The notes under the pieces are model-generated. The model was not told the DNA's origin and made no database searches. It worked only from the letters and a program-made list of their open reading frames with translations. A program made the position numbers and the translations under genes. Below are positions 33,293 through 42,163 of a DNA stretch of 64,000 bases, piece by piece; positions within the stretch are counted from its first letter, which is position 1, and each line of letters starts with the position of its first letter. The stretch is taken from positions 248,001 through 312,000 of the forward strand of contig NZ_RCWJ01000002.1 of assembly GCF_003668565.1 (NCBI RefSeq), written 5' to 3'. Origin of the DNA: Mycetocola zhadangensis (lineage in GTDB: Bacteria; Actinomycetota; Actinomycetes; Actinomycetales; Microbacteriaceae).

Positions 33293-34384
33293 ATGGACTT
33301 GTTCTCGCCCGTTTCCCTCGGAGACCTCCAGCTCGCCAACCGCATAGTGATGGCACCACTCACCCGGCTCCGTGCCGGAGAGGATGGCGTGCCAGGCGAC
33401 CTGATCGCCGAACACTACGCGCAGAGAGCCAGCCTTGGGCTGATCATCACCGAGGGAACGTACCCGAGCGCCGAGTCACGTGCATACCCGGGCCAGCCCG
33501 GCATCATCACCGATGCGCAGGTCGCCGGCTGGCGCTCGGTCGCCGAGGCTGTTCACGCTCGGGGCGGACGCATCGTCATGCAGGTCATGAACGGCGGTCG
33601 TGTCTCGCACACGGCGATCACCGGCACCGACCGCATCGTCGCACCGAGTGCGATCGCGATCGATGGTGACGTGCGCACGCCGGACGGCAAGCTTCCCTTC
33701 CCGGTGCCGCATGCACTGTCTCTCGAAGAACTCGAGACGGTTCGCGATGAGTTCGTGACAGCATCCGTTCGAGCAATCGAGGCGGGCCTCGACGGAGTCG
33801 AAGTTCACGGTGCGAACGGCTACCTCCTGCACGAGTTCCTCTCCCCCGCCTCCAACACGCGAGACGACGCATTCGGCGGATCGCCCGAGAAGCGCGCGGC
33901 TTTCGTTCTCGAGGTGACCAAAGCGGTAGCGGATGCTGTGGGGCCAGGCCGCGTAGGCATCCGTATTTCTCCTTCACACAACATTCAGGACGTGCTCGAA
34001 ACCGACGCGGACGACGTTGCGGCCACCTACGGTGCGCTGATGGACGGGCTTGCCCCGCTCGGGCTTGCCTACCTCAGCATTCTGCACAACGACCCGACCG
34101 GCGACTTTGTTCAGGGACTGCGTTCGCGGTTCGGCGGCAAGATCATCGCGAACAGCGGGTTCGGCGCCGTCACCACCCGCGACGAGGCGATCGAGCTCAT
34201 CGATTCGTCACACGCTGACGCCGTCGCGATCGGTCGAATGGCGATCGCCAACCCCGACCTTGTGGAGCGCTGGAGCGGCGAGCACCCCGAGAATGAGCCG
34301 AACCCGGCAACTTTCTACGCAGAGGGTGCACTCGGTTACACCGACTACCCGCGCCTCGACGAGTCAGTGCTCGCCGGCGCGTAG
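33293..34384 (+). CDS. Old-yellow-enzyme-family alkene reductase (FMN, NADPH)
   Basis: A 363-residue OYE protein: DLFSPVSLGDLQLANRIVMA then PLTRLRA at the start (FMN-binding strand), GRIVMQVMNGGRVSH (Gln and the H-x-x-N-type loop), DGVEVHGANGYLLHEFLSPA (substrate/FMN signature), DDAFGGSPEKR and the C-terminal ADAVAIGRMAIANPDLVERW phosphate-binding site. Members reduce activated C=C bonds, nitro compounds or nitrate esters. It is divergent from the kinase-etherase fusion and ends at a strong hairpin at 34394-34430. The physiological substrate is unknown. Confidence 0.93.
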   Translation: MDLFSPVSLGDLQLANRIVMAPLTRLRAGEDGVPGDLIAEHYAQRASLGLIITEGTYPSAESRAYPGQPGIITDAQVAGWRSVAEAVHARGGRIVMQVMNGGRVSHTAITGTDRIVAPSAIAIDGDVRTPDGKLPFPVPHALSLEELETVRDEFVTASVRAIEAGLDGVEVHGANGYLLHEFLSPASNTRDDAFGGSPEKRAAFVLEVTKAVADAVGPGRVGIRISPSHNIQDVLETDADDVAATYGALMDGLAPLGLAYLSILHNDPTGDFVQGLRSRFGGKIIANSGFGAVTTRDEAIELIDSSHADAVAIGRMAIANPDLVERWSGEHPENEPNPATFYAEGALGYTDYPRLDESVLAGA

Positions 34385-34393
34385 GTGCTTCTC

Positions 34394-34430
34394 CCGCTGG
34401 CCCGCACTGTTCATCGGTGCGGGCCAGCGG
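34394..34430. terminator. Hairpin terminator after the alkene reductase gene
   Basis: A perfect 14-bp stem, CCGCTGGCCCGCAC (34394-34407) with 34417-34430, and a 9-base loop, starting 9 bp after the stop codon. Confidence 0.85.
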
Positions 34431-34533
34431 TGTTCGAAGTTCGAATACCCAGCGAAACCCCGTAACGTAGAGAGGTGGCACCGGGTCCCCCCTCGGGCGC
34501 CGAGCGCACGCCACGCTCTCCGAAAGGTTTGCC

Positions 34534-35349
34534 TTGAGCAACGAATGTAAGCACGGTTTCGAAAACGGAGCCTGTGCAACCTGTTTCCCCTCCGCCCCAC
34601 CAGCTCCGAAGGTCGTTGTCGCTCCGAAACGCGCACCTCGTCCTCGCACCACAAGCCTGCGCACGGCCCCTGCCGCAGGGTCGAAAGCCGCAGCGGAGTC
34701 GTCGATCGACATCGCCGAGCAGCGGATCTACCATGTCACCCACATCTCAAACCTCGAGAAGATGCTCGCGTCCGGAGTGTTGCTCGCTGACTCCGTGTCA
34801 GCGGATCCCCGCGTTGACATCTCGTCTCCCGAGAACCGCGACGCGCGACGCTCGACCCTGGTTTCGAAGGCAGGAACCGCGACGGTCGCCGACTACGTGC
34901 CGTTCTTCCTGACCCCGAACGCCAGCCTTTGGGCGAGCCTTCGGTCCGACGCCGCTGACCCGCGGCTCTCAGGTGAAGCACGCAGCACAGCCGTCAACGA
35001 CTACGTGGTCCTGGTCAGCTCGATCAAGAAGGTCCGCGACACGAGCGAACCCGGCTACTCCAACATCGTCGTCACCGACGGAGACGCTGCAGGAGCGGTC
35101 ACCCGACTCGAGGCCACGAAGGAAAGCGCCGAGCGAATGCTGCGCAAGCTCCGTGCCGAGGAGGAATCGGGTGCCATTCTTGAGGCTGAAGTCCTCGTCG
35201 AGACCAGCCTGCCGTTCGACGCCATCTCAGTGATCAGTGTCGCAACGGTGTCCGTTCGGGAAACGGTGAAGGAAATGCTCGAATCGACGCCGTACAAGGC
35301 GAAGGTTGCCGCGCACCCGCCGTGGTTCCAGTACGAGAGCGCGCTGTAA
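34534..35349 (+). CDS. DarT-like (DUF4433) ADP-ribosyltransferase with zinc-knuckle N-terminus
   Basis: A 271-residue protein. The first 18 residues hold C5-x-H7-x6-C14-x2-C17, a likely zinc knuckle, and residues 20-55 are a Pro/Ala linker. From 62 on it follows the DarT fold: IYHVTHISNLEKMLASGVLL (65-84, with the H70/N73 NAD-site pattern), a loop with Arg105-106, DYVPFFLTPNASL (120-132), and EAEVLVE (217-223), where Glu219 fits the catalytic glutamate. DarT enzymes ADP-ribosylate thymidine in single-stranded DNA and are normally paired with a DarG macrodomain antitoxin. I recognise none in this window. It starts with TTG at 34534 after AAAGG. Identity as DarT superfamily is good; DNA as target is inferred. 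Confidence 0.8.
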   Translation: MSNECKHGFENGACATCFPSAPPAPKVVVAPKRAPRPRTTSLRTAPAAGSKAAAESSIDIAEQRIYHVTHISNLEKMLASGVLLADSVSADPRVDISSPENRDARRSTLVSKAGTATVADYVPFFLTPNASLWASLRSDAADPRLSGEARSTAVNDYVVLVSSIKKVRDTSEPGYSNIVVTDGDAAGAVTRLEATKESAERMLRKLRAEEESGAILEAEVLVETSLPFDAISVISVATVSVRETVKEMLESTPYKAKVAAHPPWFQYESAL

Positions 35350-35363
35350 ACCAATTCTCGCCG

Positions 35364-38228
35364 CTACTCACGCAGCGTACGACTGGCAAACCGGGCCAGA
35401 TCGACCCGGTTTGCCGTTCCTGTTTTGCGCAGCAGATTCGAAATGTGCGAGCTCACCGTTTTCTCGCTGATCACCAGCGCCCGGGCGATTTCCGAGTAGG
35501 TCCGCCCGGCGATGACGTGATCGAGGATCTCGTGCTCGCGCGGTGTGAGCCCCGCCTCGGGCAAGCGTGACGTGCCCGCCTGCTCGACGTGCCCGAGCGG
35601 CACTCGCGCGGTTTCAGCCAGCGACAGCAGCAACTGCCCCAGTGGGTCGGCGGAGAGCCGTTCGCTCAGGTCGACTCCACGGCGAAGCACGGATGCTGCC
35701 TGGTCACGATGGTGATGACCTCGCGTCAGCAGCGACTCAGCGGCCCGCCAGCAGGCGTACGTCTCCTCCCACGGAAGTCGCGCATCGGCGAACCGATCGG
35801 CAACGTTCACCCATTGAATGCCCAGATCGGCATGCGCTCGCCCGCGTGCAACCTCGGCGGCATATAGGGCTTCCAGGGCTGAACACTGGCGGTCGTAGAG
35901 GTCGGATCCAGCGCCGGTATGACGGATGACTGCGGGAAACTGTGCGACGAATCCGTCGAGCTGATCGATCAGGTCGGTGGGGTCCTGGCCTGCATCTCGT
36001 TGCTCGCCGATCAGGTTAGCCAGAGCCGACGCGGCAAGCGGAACCAGCCATTCGCATCGCATGGGCGGAAGTCCGGTGAATGTCGCACCGGCGAGAGCTG
36101 CGTCGAACGCGGCGGTGTTGTTCCCCTGCGCCAGGGCGACCTCGCTTCGCACTGCATCGAAAGGGAGCGCCAGAAACTCGCTTTTGTCTCCGAACAACTC
36201 GTCTGCGCGCTCAAGATGCGCGTGCGCTTCTGCCGTGTGACCCTGCCAGGCTGAGAGCCGAGCCGCTGTGAGGCGGGCAGTGGCGTCTGCCACAGCTCCC
36301 GGATCCGAGCCAAGGACGACGCGAAGCCCGCCGAGGACCGTCATCCAATCACCGAAGGCCAGTCGAGAGGACGATTCTTCGGCCGAGAGATACGCCAGGT
36401 AGGTGTGCGGGGCGTTCAACGCGCTCAGGCGCTCACGCCTCCCGCTGAGGTGGTTCGCGAACTCCTGCGCCGTCCAGGTTTCGAGAGCATGCGCTTCCCA
36501 CGACGCGGCATGGACGTAGGCCCACCAGTCGCGCGCGTCGACCGCCTCCTCGAGTCCCTTCGACGCGTGATCGAACGCCTCGGCGTCGTTGTGCTGGTCG
36601 AACAGGACAGCCATGGCCATCGCCGAATGGGCATAGGACATCGCTCGTGGGTGTCCGGCGCTCAGTGCCAGGTCCAGGGCATCCGCTGCCCGCGCCGAAG
36701 CCCCGTCGACACCGGCCCAGAGTTCGGCGTGGGCGAGTTCTGCCAGCGCGAGGGCGTATTGCCAACTGGACGCGTCAGACCGGGCTACGTCCACTGCGGC
36801 GCGAGCTTCAGGAACGGAGAGAAACGCACGCCCGGTCGAGAATCGCAGGTGCATCCTGCGGACCAGCATCTCGGCAACGTCGAGCGGAGGCAGATCCGGG
36901 TTCTCGAGTAACTGCTCGATCGCACCGAGCTCCTCCTCGTGCGCCCCGGCAGCATCCGCCGCTGCGCGAAGTCGCACGAGCAGGTCATGAACGCTCGCGG
37001 ACGCATCCGGAAGTTCCTTCCGCAGGGCAACGGCCCGGCGCAGGAGCCTGAGCATCTCGGGACGCCCACCGGAGTCGCCGGCTTCCTCAGCCGCCTGAAG
37101 CGCCCAATCGAGCGCCTCGGCCGCATGCCCGGCACGGTCGTGATGGTCCGCGACCGCGACGAGCACTTCGATACGTCCGGGGCCGTCCGACAGCTTCCCT
37201 TCGTAGTAGTCCGCGAAACGGGCATGCCAGCGGTGGCTGGAGTCCGGCGCGAGAGAGCGCTCGAGCACCTCAGCGATGAGCGGGTGATGGAACCAGTACG
37301 TGCCGTTGGGTGCCGCATCGACAGTTCCTGCGTCGACGGCCTCCGCAAGCAGCGGCAGGATGTCGTGGACGCCGGAGACCGCCTCGAGGTCGTTCACGCT
37401 CATCGGGCCGCCGTTTACCGCGAGCGTTTGCGCGAGGCGGCGTGCCTCGGGCGAAAGCTGCCGCCAGGACTGCAGCACCGCCGAGCGCAGATCGTCGGGG
37501 AAGTTCGACCGGATATGGCGGGCGTTTGCGGACAGGCCGGAAACAACGAGCCGGGTGAGGTAGGCGTTTCCACGTGTGTGCGAGTAGACCTCGTCGACGA
37601 GGGACTGGTGCGGAGTGCTGTCAAAGATTTTGGCCATCTGTTCACCGGTCGCGATCCGATCCAGCGGCTGGAGAACCAGTTCGGTGATCTCGGGCAGACG
37701 GCGGATGTCCGCGAGCCAGCGCTGCAGCCGAAGGTTTGAGTCGTCCTTGCGGATGGTGCAGAGGATGGTGAGGGGTCGGCGCACTCGCCCGGCGATCAGG
37801 TACATGAGCACGTCGAGAGTGCTTTGGTCGGCCCACTGGAGATCGTCAACCGTGAGGACCACCGGGCGGATGGCACACAGTTCGTCCAGCCACGTGTCAA
37901 TGAGAACGGGAACGTTCATGGTGGTGTCCGTCACGCGCGGCGGCGGTGGCCCGTCGTCGGGGCTGAGATTGCGCACCGCCGAGCGCAACGCGAGGAATGG
38001 CACGCTCAGTGAGGTAAGCGGAAGGCAGGTTCCGTACAGTTCGGTGACGGAACCGGCAAGGCGTTTTACCCCTCTCACCAGGGCAGTCTTGCCCACACCG
38101 GGGTCTCCCGTGACGAGGAGGGTTGCCGCATCTCCGCCGCTCGCCCGTTCAAGAATCGCGCGAAGGACGGCCAGTTCTGCGTCGCGACCGACGAGAACGG
38201 GGTCCGGTACGCTTCCCCGCGCCTCCAT
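35364..38228 (-). CDS. Large LuxR-family regulator with ATPase domain (LAL/MalT-like)
   Basis: A 954-residue regulator. VLVGRDAELAVLRAILERAS (about 10-29) leads into Walker A GDPGVGKTALV (about 40-50) and Walker B VVLTVDDLQWAD, the standard AAA_16 start of LAL regulators. Long TPR-like helices fill the middle, and the end is a LuxR HTH (LTPREHEILDHVIAGRTYSE, EIARALVISEKTVSSHISNL). The ATG at 38228 (MEARGSVPDP) is chosen because the conserved domain begins right after; 28 upstream codons lack support. It converges with the DarT-like gene 14 bp away. The target genes are not evident; the small secreted protein at 38525 is the nearest divergent gene. Confidence 0.92.
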   Translation of the reverse strand: MEARGSVPDPVLVGRDAELAVLRAILERASGGDAATLLVTGDPGVGKTALVRGVKRLAGSVTELYGTCLPLTSLSVPFLALRSAVRNLSPDDGPPPPRVTDTTMNVPVLIDTWLDELCAIRPVVLTVDDLQWADQSTLDVLMYLIAGRVRRPLTILCTIRKDDSNLRLQRWLADIRRLPEITELVLQPLDRIATGEQMAKIFDSTPHQSLVDEVYSHTRGNAYLTRLVVSGLSANARHIRSNFPDDLRSAVLQSWRQLSPEARRLAQTLAVNGGPMSVNDLEAVSGVHDILPLLAEAVDAGTVDAAPNGTYWFHHPLIAEVLERSLAPDSSHRWHARFADYYEGKLSDGPGRIEVLVAVADHHDRAGHAAEALDWALQAAEEAGDSGGRPEMLRLLRRAVALRKELPDASASVHDLLVRLRAAADAAGAHEEELGAIEQLLENPDLPPLDVAEMLVRRMHLRFSTGRAFLSVPEARAAVDVARSDASSWQYALALAELAHAELWAGVDGASARAADALDLALSAGHPRAMSYAHSAMAMAVLFDQHNDAEAFDHASKGLEEAVDARDWWAYVHAASWEAHALETWTAQEFANHLSGRRERLSALNAPHTYLAYLSAEESSSRLAFGDWMTVLGGLRVVLGSDPGAVADATARLTAARLSAWQGHTAEAHAHLERADELFGDKSEFLALPFDAVRSEVALAQGNNTAAFDAALAGATFTGLPPMRCEWLVPLAASALANLIGEQRDAGQDPTDLIDQLDGFVAQFPAVIRHTGAGSDLYDRQCSALEALYAAEVARGRAHADLGIQWVNVADRFADARLPWEETYACWRAAESLLTRGHHHRDQAASVLRRGVDLSERLSADPLGQLLLSLAETARVPLGHVEQAGTSRLPEAGLTPREHEILDHVIAGRTYSEIARALVISEKTVSSHISNLLRKTGTANRVDLARFASRTLRE

Positions 38229-38524
38229 TGCCCCAGTGTTGCACTGATCGGTCCGGCAGCCGAGCCCCTCCCCTGAGGATATTTCCTGATTTGCGCACCT
38301 GGAATTCGGCAAAATGACCTCTCGTCGCCCGGATCTCAGGGTTCGCTACGAGGTTCTGAGGGGTGGTTTCTGATGTGTAGGTGGTGTCATGCGGAGGATC
38401 CTCAAGCCAGATCAGGTGCGGAGTCGGCGTGATCTTTCCCCCTGGGGATCCGTCGGCTCCCACCGGTTTACGGCTGTCGGGTGCTCCCGGCGGGCGTTGG
38501 TCGCCTCAAGAAAAGGGTGTGCTG

Positions 38525-38785
38525 ATGTTGAAAATACGTGGTCGTCTTGCCGTTAGTGCCGCTGCTGGCGCGCTTCTACTCGGCGCGGGAGTCGCCGGTC
38601 TCTCCGGTGGGGCTGCCGCTTCCACCGCACCATCACCGTCCGAGACGCTCACCTTCTCGCAAACCTGCCTTCTCCAACGGATCGGCGGCCAGTTCACACG
38701 ATGCGACAATCTCACGGGAGCCGGCGTGCGAGCCCCGGCGTACATCCCGCAGGTCCAGCGCATGGGACTCAGCGACTTCCGCTAG
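38525..38785 (+). CDS. Small secreted hypothetical protein
   Basis: An 86-residue protein: MLKIRGRLAVSAAAGALLLG starts a clear Sec signal peptide ending near AAAS (about residue 34). The ~50-residue mature part has two cysteines 12 apart (TCLLQRIGGQFTRC), likely a disulfide loop. AAAGGG precedes the ATG by seven bases. It is divergent from the LuxR-type regulator, whose start is 296 bp away with no other gene between. No family is recognised; a small signalling or antimicrobial peptide is possible but unsupported. Confidence 0.6.
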   Translation: MLKIRGRLAVSAAAGALLLGAGVAGLSGGAAASTAPSPSETLTFSQTCLLQRIGGQFTRCDNLTGAGVRAPAYIPQVQRMGLSDFR

Positions 38786-38795
38786 CGTCCGCGTC

Positions 38796-39986
38796 TTATC
38801 GCGTGCAAGCGCCTGATTGCACTTGGGCCGAGAACGACGGTGCCTGTGCGATCACCGGAAGTACCTCTTCCATGGTGAGCGCATAACCAACGTTCTCCGT
38901 GACATCCGACTTCGCAAAAATTACGCCGACAACCGCGCCGTCCGTCGTCAGCAGCGGGCCGCCCGAATTGCCCTGCTGCACGTTGGCGGCGAGCGTGTAG
39001 ACCTGGCGCGGAGCCGGGGTGGCGCCGTAAATGTCGGGAACGAGCGTGGTGCCGTGGGCGAGAACGCTCGCCGACCCTGCGGTGAACGGTCCGCCGAACG
39101 GGTAACCCATCACCGCGGCCTCGGATCCGGGCGAGAGTGCCGTCGCCATCGGCAGGGCCGGAGCGTCGAGTCCGGATACGTCGATCACGGCGAGGTCATC
39201 CACGGGGTCGAAGTACACGATGCGGCCTGGCCGCGGCATTTCGTTCGGCGCCTCAACCACGAGCTCCGTCACCCCGGCCAGCACGTGGGCGTTGGTCACG
39301 ACGCGGTCCTCGGAGACGACAAATCCGCTCCCCACGCGCCCGGTTCCGCAGGATGGCGCGTTTCCGGTGATTCGAACGACGGATGCCGCTGCTGTCGTCA
39401 ACGCCGGAGAGTCCAGTTGGACGGCGGGCAAGTCTGGCGAGGTCGTCGGAACACCGACCGCGTCGAGGACACGCGGCAGTCCGTCGTTCATGACGGTGGT
39501 GCGCACCTGGGCCAGGAACGACTCGACGGGCGCAGGCATGAGCGAGTCGAGGGTGCGAAGCACGGTGGACGACGCCATGGCCTGGCTCACCATGGGCGCT
39601 CCGAGGGCCTGCGCGCTGAAGGCGAGTACCGAGATGACCAGAAGCGCGACCGAGGTGTTTGCGAGCGCGCCAACGAGCTTGTCGACCAGCTTGAGCGGGG
39701 TCTTGTGCAGCGGGCGCCGAATCAGGTTTCCGAGCGCGATGCCGACCGTGTATCCGATACTGATGAGCAGCACCGCCGCGGCGATGGACGCGAGAACCCG
39801 CCATTCCGGGAGCCAGGTGGCGATCAGTGGCAGGGAGAAGAACGCGGCCACTCCCCCGGCAATCATGCCCGCAATGCCGCCGACGATACGAAACAACCCG
39901 CGGCTGTAGCCCTGGATCAGGGCGCCAACAACAACGACAAGGAGAACGACGTCGAGCGCGATCGACCCGAATGATGCTGCGTTCAA
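38796..39986 (-). CDS. MarP-type membrane-anchored serine protease
   Basis: A 396-residue protein: four N-terminal membrane helices of the CvpA type (to about residue 135) and a periplasmic trypsin-like domain. Counted from the TTG start, the catalytic triad is H234 (TNAHVL), D264 (DDLAVID) and S341 (GNSGGP). In mycobacteria MarP protects against acid and oxidative stress by processing a peptidoglycan hydrolase. The TTG at 39986 is preferred: the ATG at 40013 overlaps a TAGAAT hexamer (complement of 40012-40017) that would be the -10, and GGAGGG lies four bases before the TTG. The call of a colicin V production protein would be misleading. Confidence 0.88.
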   Translation of the reverse strand: MNAASFGSIALDVVLLVVVVGALIQGYSRGLFRIVGGIAGMIAGGVAAFFSLPLIATWLPEWRVLASIAAAVLLISIGYTVGIALGNLIRRPLHKTPLKLVDKLVGALANTSVALLVISVLAFSAQALGAPMVSQAMASSTVLRTLDSLMPAPVESFLAQVRTTVMNDGLPRVLDAVGVPTTSPDLPAVQLDSPALTTAAASVVRITGNAPSCGTGRVGSGFVVSEDRVVTNAHVLAGVTELVVEAPNEMPRPGRIVYFDPVDDLAVIDVSGLDAPALPMATALSPGSEAAVMGYPFGGPFTAGSASVLAHGTTLVPDIYGATPAPRQVYTLAANVQQGNSGGPLLTTDGAVVGVIFAKSDVTENVGYALTMEEVLPVIAQAPSFSAQVQSGACTR

Positions 39987-40078
39987 GGGCCCTCCAGCCG
40001 TATCCGGATTCATTCTAGGCGCGGCATCCGTGAGGATCCCGATGGCAGAGAGTCGGTCGTTTCCGGGTTAACTACAGA

Positions 40079-40108
40079 GACCTGCCGCCCGGGTAGGGGC
40101 GGCAGGTC
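40079..40108. terminator. Hairpin terminator after the acidic-protein gene
   Basis: An 11-bp perfect stem (GACCTGCCGCC at 40079-40089 with 40098-40108) and an 8-base loop lie 14 bp beyond the stop of the leftward gene at 40123. Confidence 0.8.
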
Positions 40109-40122
40109 GCTGATCGACTGGT

Positions 40123-40521
40123 TTAGTTTTCGGAGCCGGTCTCATCTGTGGCTGGAGCCTCGCTCGAGGCGAGAGCGTCGCTGTCGAGAGCGTCGGTCAA
40201 CTGCGACGTCGTAGTGTCCTGGTTGTCCGTGCCCGGCTCGACCTCTCCGTGCGTGTTGCTGAAGAGGTGCTGGTCGTTCTCAGAATCCATCGAGTCGCCA
40301 GACAGCGAGGTCTCAACGTCAGCCTCGTCAACGTCAATGAACGCGGCGTCGACCGGCTCGCCTGCGACCGCATCATTGGTGACGGTCTGGTTGGCGAGCA
40401 TTTCCTCGTCCTTCGGGTCGCCAACCCCCCAGACGCCGCCCTCAGAGGTCAGACCGTCTGTTGCCGGGCTCTCGTCGTTCACCGAGGTGTCGTTCGAACC
40501 GGTGTTCTCTGCATCGCTCAT
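40123..40521 (-). CDS. Highly acidic, low-complexity hypothetical protein
   Basis: A 132-residue protein rich in D, E, S, T and N (MSDAENTGSNDTSVNDE; TDNQDTTTSQLTDALDSD), with no hydrophobic segment and few aromatic residues, so it is probably disordered. One conserved-looking island is GGVWGVGDPKDEEMLANQTV near residue 28. GGAG lies four bases before the ATG, and a terminator follows the stop, which supports a real gene. I recognise no family. It does not end in the GGE/GGQ of a Pup protein. Confidence 0.65.
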   Translation of the reverse strand: MSDAENTGSNDTSVNDESPATDGLTSEGGVWGVGDPKDEEMLANQTVTNDAVAGEPVDAAFIDVDEADVETSLSGDSMDSENDQHLFSNTHGEVEPGTDNQDTTTSQLTDALDSDALASSEAPATDETGSEN

Positions 40522-40600
40522 GATTCTCCAATCGTCGGAATATTCACGCTAGGGCGACCTCGAGAAGAGCCTCAAGGGGTTGCGAACGGGAGCGAAATCC

Positions 40601-41107
40601 CTATGCTCGCGCGACAGGCACGAGCGTGACATCCCGAAGCTCGCCATCGTCAGCGACCGCCGTCAGGTAGGTGCAGACGGGTTGTCGCCGACGATCAGTT
40701 GGCGAACCGGGGTTGAGGAGCCGGAGCCCATTGGGGCTCACCGCGTCCCACGGAATGTGGCTGTGCCCGAAGATCAACACATCCGCATCAGGAAACCCCA
40801 GATCAGCCCTTACTTCCCGGCCCTTCGCCTGTCCCGTTTCGTGAATCATTGAAAAACGGATGCCATCGATCACCGCGTTCGCGACCAGCGGCAGGCGACG
40901 CCGCAGGGCTTCACCGTCATTGTTGCCGTACACGCCAATCAACCGGGCGGCCCGGTGCTCGATCGAGTCGAGCAGATCCTCGGTCACCCAGTCACCAGCG
41001 TGGAACACAACATCGGCCTGGTCGATGGCGTCCCACACCTGACCTGGCATCTCTCGTGCTCGTTTTGGGACGTGGGTGTCAGCGAGCAGAAGAAGGCGGG
41101 TTGGCAT
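40601..41107 (-). CDS. YfcE/MJ0936-type metallophosphoesterase
   Basis: A 168-residue calcineurin-like phosphoesterase. Metal-site motifs come in order: LLADTHVPK (residues 5-13, D-x-H), FHAGDWV (GD), VYGNNDGE (GNND), SMIHETG (H) and IFGHSHIP (GHSH). This is the small single-domain YfcE group, which hydrolyses phosphodiesters with two metal ions in the cytosol. The ATG at 41107 is chosen because the first motif starts right after it. The true substrate is unknown. Confidence 0.92.
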   Translation of the reverse strand: MPTRLLLLADTHVPKRAREMPGQVWDAIDQADVVFHAGDWVTEDLLDSIEHRAARLIGVYGNNDGEALRRRLPLVANAVIDGIRFSMIHETGQAKGREVRADLGFPDADVLIFGHSHIPWDAVSPNGLRLLNPGSPTDRRRQPVCTYLTAVADDGELRDVTLVPVARA

Positions 41108-41154
41108 ATTCCGATTGTTGCATTGGGGCACGAGGAGCGGGGGATGCCCGAGGG

Positions 41155-41337
41155 TCAGAGGAGCTCATCGGCCCCGCCGGCGAGGAAATTGTCGATGTGT
41201 TCCGACTCGATGGCTTCGTCCTCGAGCGCCTGCATCCGCTCGCGCCTGCGGGCATCTTCGTGGGCGTCGTCGTGGACAACCGGTTTGTTCTGGCCCTCCA
41301 GGGCTGGTTCTGCCGCGTCATATTCTGGATTGCTCAT
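41155..41337 (-). CDS. Small conserved-looking actinobacterial protein
   Basis: A 60-residue, strongly acidic protein (MSNPEYDAAEPALEGQNKPV; helical DARRRERMQALEDEAIESEH). A GGAA site lies just before the ATG. It is followed 47 bp later by the phosphoesterase gene in the same direction. The helix of alternating charged residues could form a coiled coil. No family is recognised. Confidence 0.55.
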   Translation of the reverse strand: MSNPEYDAAEPALEGQNKPVVHDDAHEDARRRERMQALEDEAIESEHIDNFLAGGADELL

Positions 41338-41437
41338 GCCATTCCATTTCCGATATGGAGGCGGACCGCGAGCGGTCCGCCGTCGGTCGTGGCGTCAGTG
41401 CGCTTGTGGGGCGCTGGCGTCGTCGTCGGTTCATGAT

Positions 41438-41473
41438 GTTGAGGCCCGGAGCGCAGTGACCCCGGGCCTCAAC
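41438..41473. terminator. Hairpin terminator after the PRC-barrel gene
   Basis: A perfect 12-bp stem (GTTGAGGCCCGG at 41438-41449 with CCGGGCCTCAAC at 41462-41473) and a 12-base loop begin 5 bp beyond the stop of the leftward gene at 41479. Confidence 0.85.
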
Positions 41474-41478
41474 TGGTT

Positions 41479-42147
41479 CTACAGCGCGGAGTTCGGTTTA
41501 GCGTGGCGCGGTCCCGATGAACCGCCGTTCGCCTGTACGTCGCCGAGGTCCGCCCGAACCGGGGCGGATTCTCGGCCCACGTCTCCCCCGCTGTCCCGAA
41601 CAGGCTCAGCCGCTTCGTTCTCGCGTGCCTGCTCGTCGAAGTTGCGGTCGTGCGCCTGCTCGTCGGTCTCGCGAGCGTGCCCGTCGTTCTCACTGTCGTG
41701 CGTGTTCTCGCCGGCGTCGTGCGCCGAGCGCTCCCCGCCCTCCTCGTTACGCTGGCGGGCGGCGGCCTGCTCCAGGAGTTCCGTCCGTTCGGGGTATTCC
41801 TCGGCTGGGCGCGCCGTTCCGCCGTCGGTGTCCACATCGCTCAGGCCGAAGTGGCGGTTGAGCGCCTCCTCGTTGTGCGGACTGAGACCCTCGTCCGCGT
41901 TCAGCCGCGGTGCAGCGAGCAGGGTCTCCTTGTCGAGGTCCAGTCGCAGAATCTCTCCGTCCCAGGTGGAGTTCGCCAGCGGTGCGAAGATTTCGTGGCG
42001 CCCAAGGAAACCCGTCTTGAGGGTTACCCAGTTCGGCGCACCGGTCACCGCGTCAACAAAGACCTGGTGAACGTTGCCGATCTTCTCGTTGTCGGGTCCG
42101 TGGACCGGGGCGCCCTGCAGGCCACCGATGTCTCGTGAATCCAGCAT
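41479..42147 (-). CDS. PRC-barrel domain protein with long disordered tail
   Basis: A 222-residue protein. Residues 1-80 are a PRC-barrel (LQGAPVHGPDNEKIGNVHQV, WVTLKTGFLGRHEIFAPLAN). Residues ~85-110 resemble the conserved C-terminal extension of actinobacterial PRC proteins (GLSPHNEEALNRHFGL). The rest is a polar, acidic, probably disordered tail (RDSGGDVGRES). AAAGGAA lies four bases before the ATG at 42147. PRC-barrels bind RNA or act in stress adaptation; many actinobacterial copies sit with stress-related membrane proteins, as here with the gene at 42164. The exact role is unknown. Confidence 0.85.
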   Translation of the reverse strand: MLDSRDIGGLQGAPVHGPDNEKIGNVHQVFVDAVTGAPNWVTLKTGFLGRHEIFAPLANSTWDGEILRLDLDKETLLAAPRLNADEGLSPHNEEALNRHFGLSDVDTDGGTARPAEEYPERTELLEQAAARQRNEEGGERSAHDAGENTHDSENDGHARETDEQAHDRNFDEQARENEAAEPVRDSGGDVGRESAPVRADLGDVQANGGSSGPRHAKPNSAL

Positions 42148-42163
42148 CTGTTTCCTTTCTGAA

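Noticed and set aside
38525-38785. Small secreted protein considered as an SdpC-like toxin for the HTTM/DUF5819 pair
   Set aside because: It is 14 kb from that pair, has no resemblance to SdpC and lies next to an unrelated regulator.
38796-39986. Colicin V production protein
   Set aside because: The CvpA-like helices are only the membrane anchor; a full trypsin-like triad follows, so it is a MarP-type protease.
40123-40521. Acidic small protein considered as a Pup-like tag
   Set aside because: Twice too long, and it ends TDETGSEN, not GGE or GGQ.
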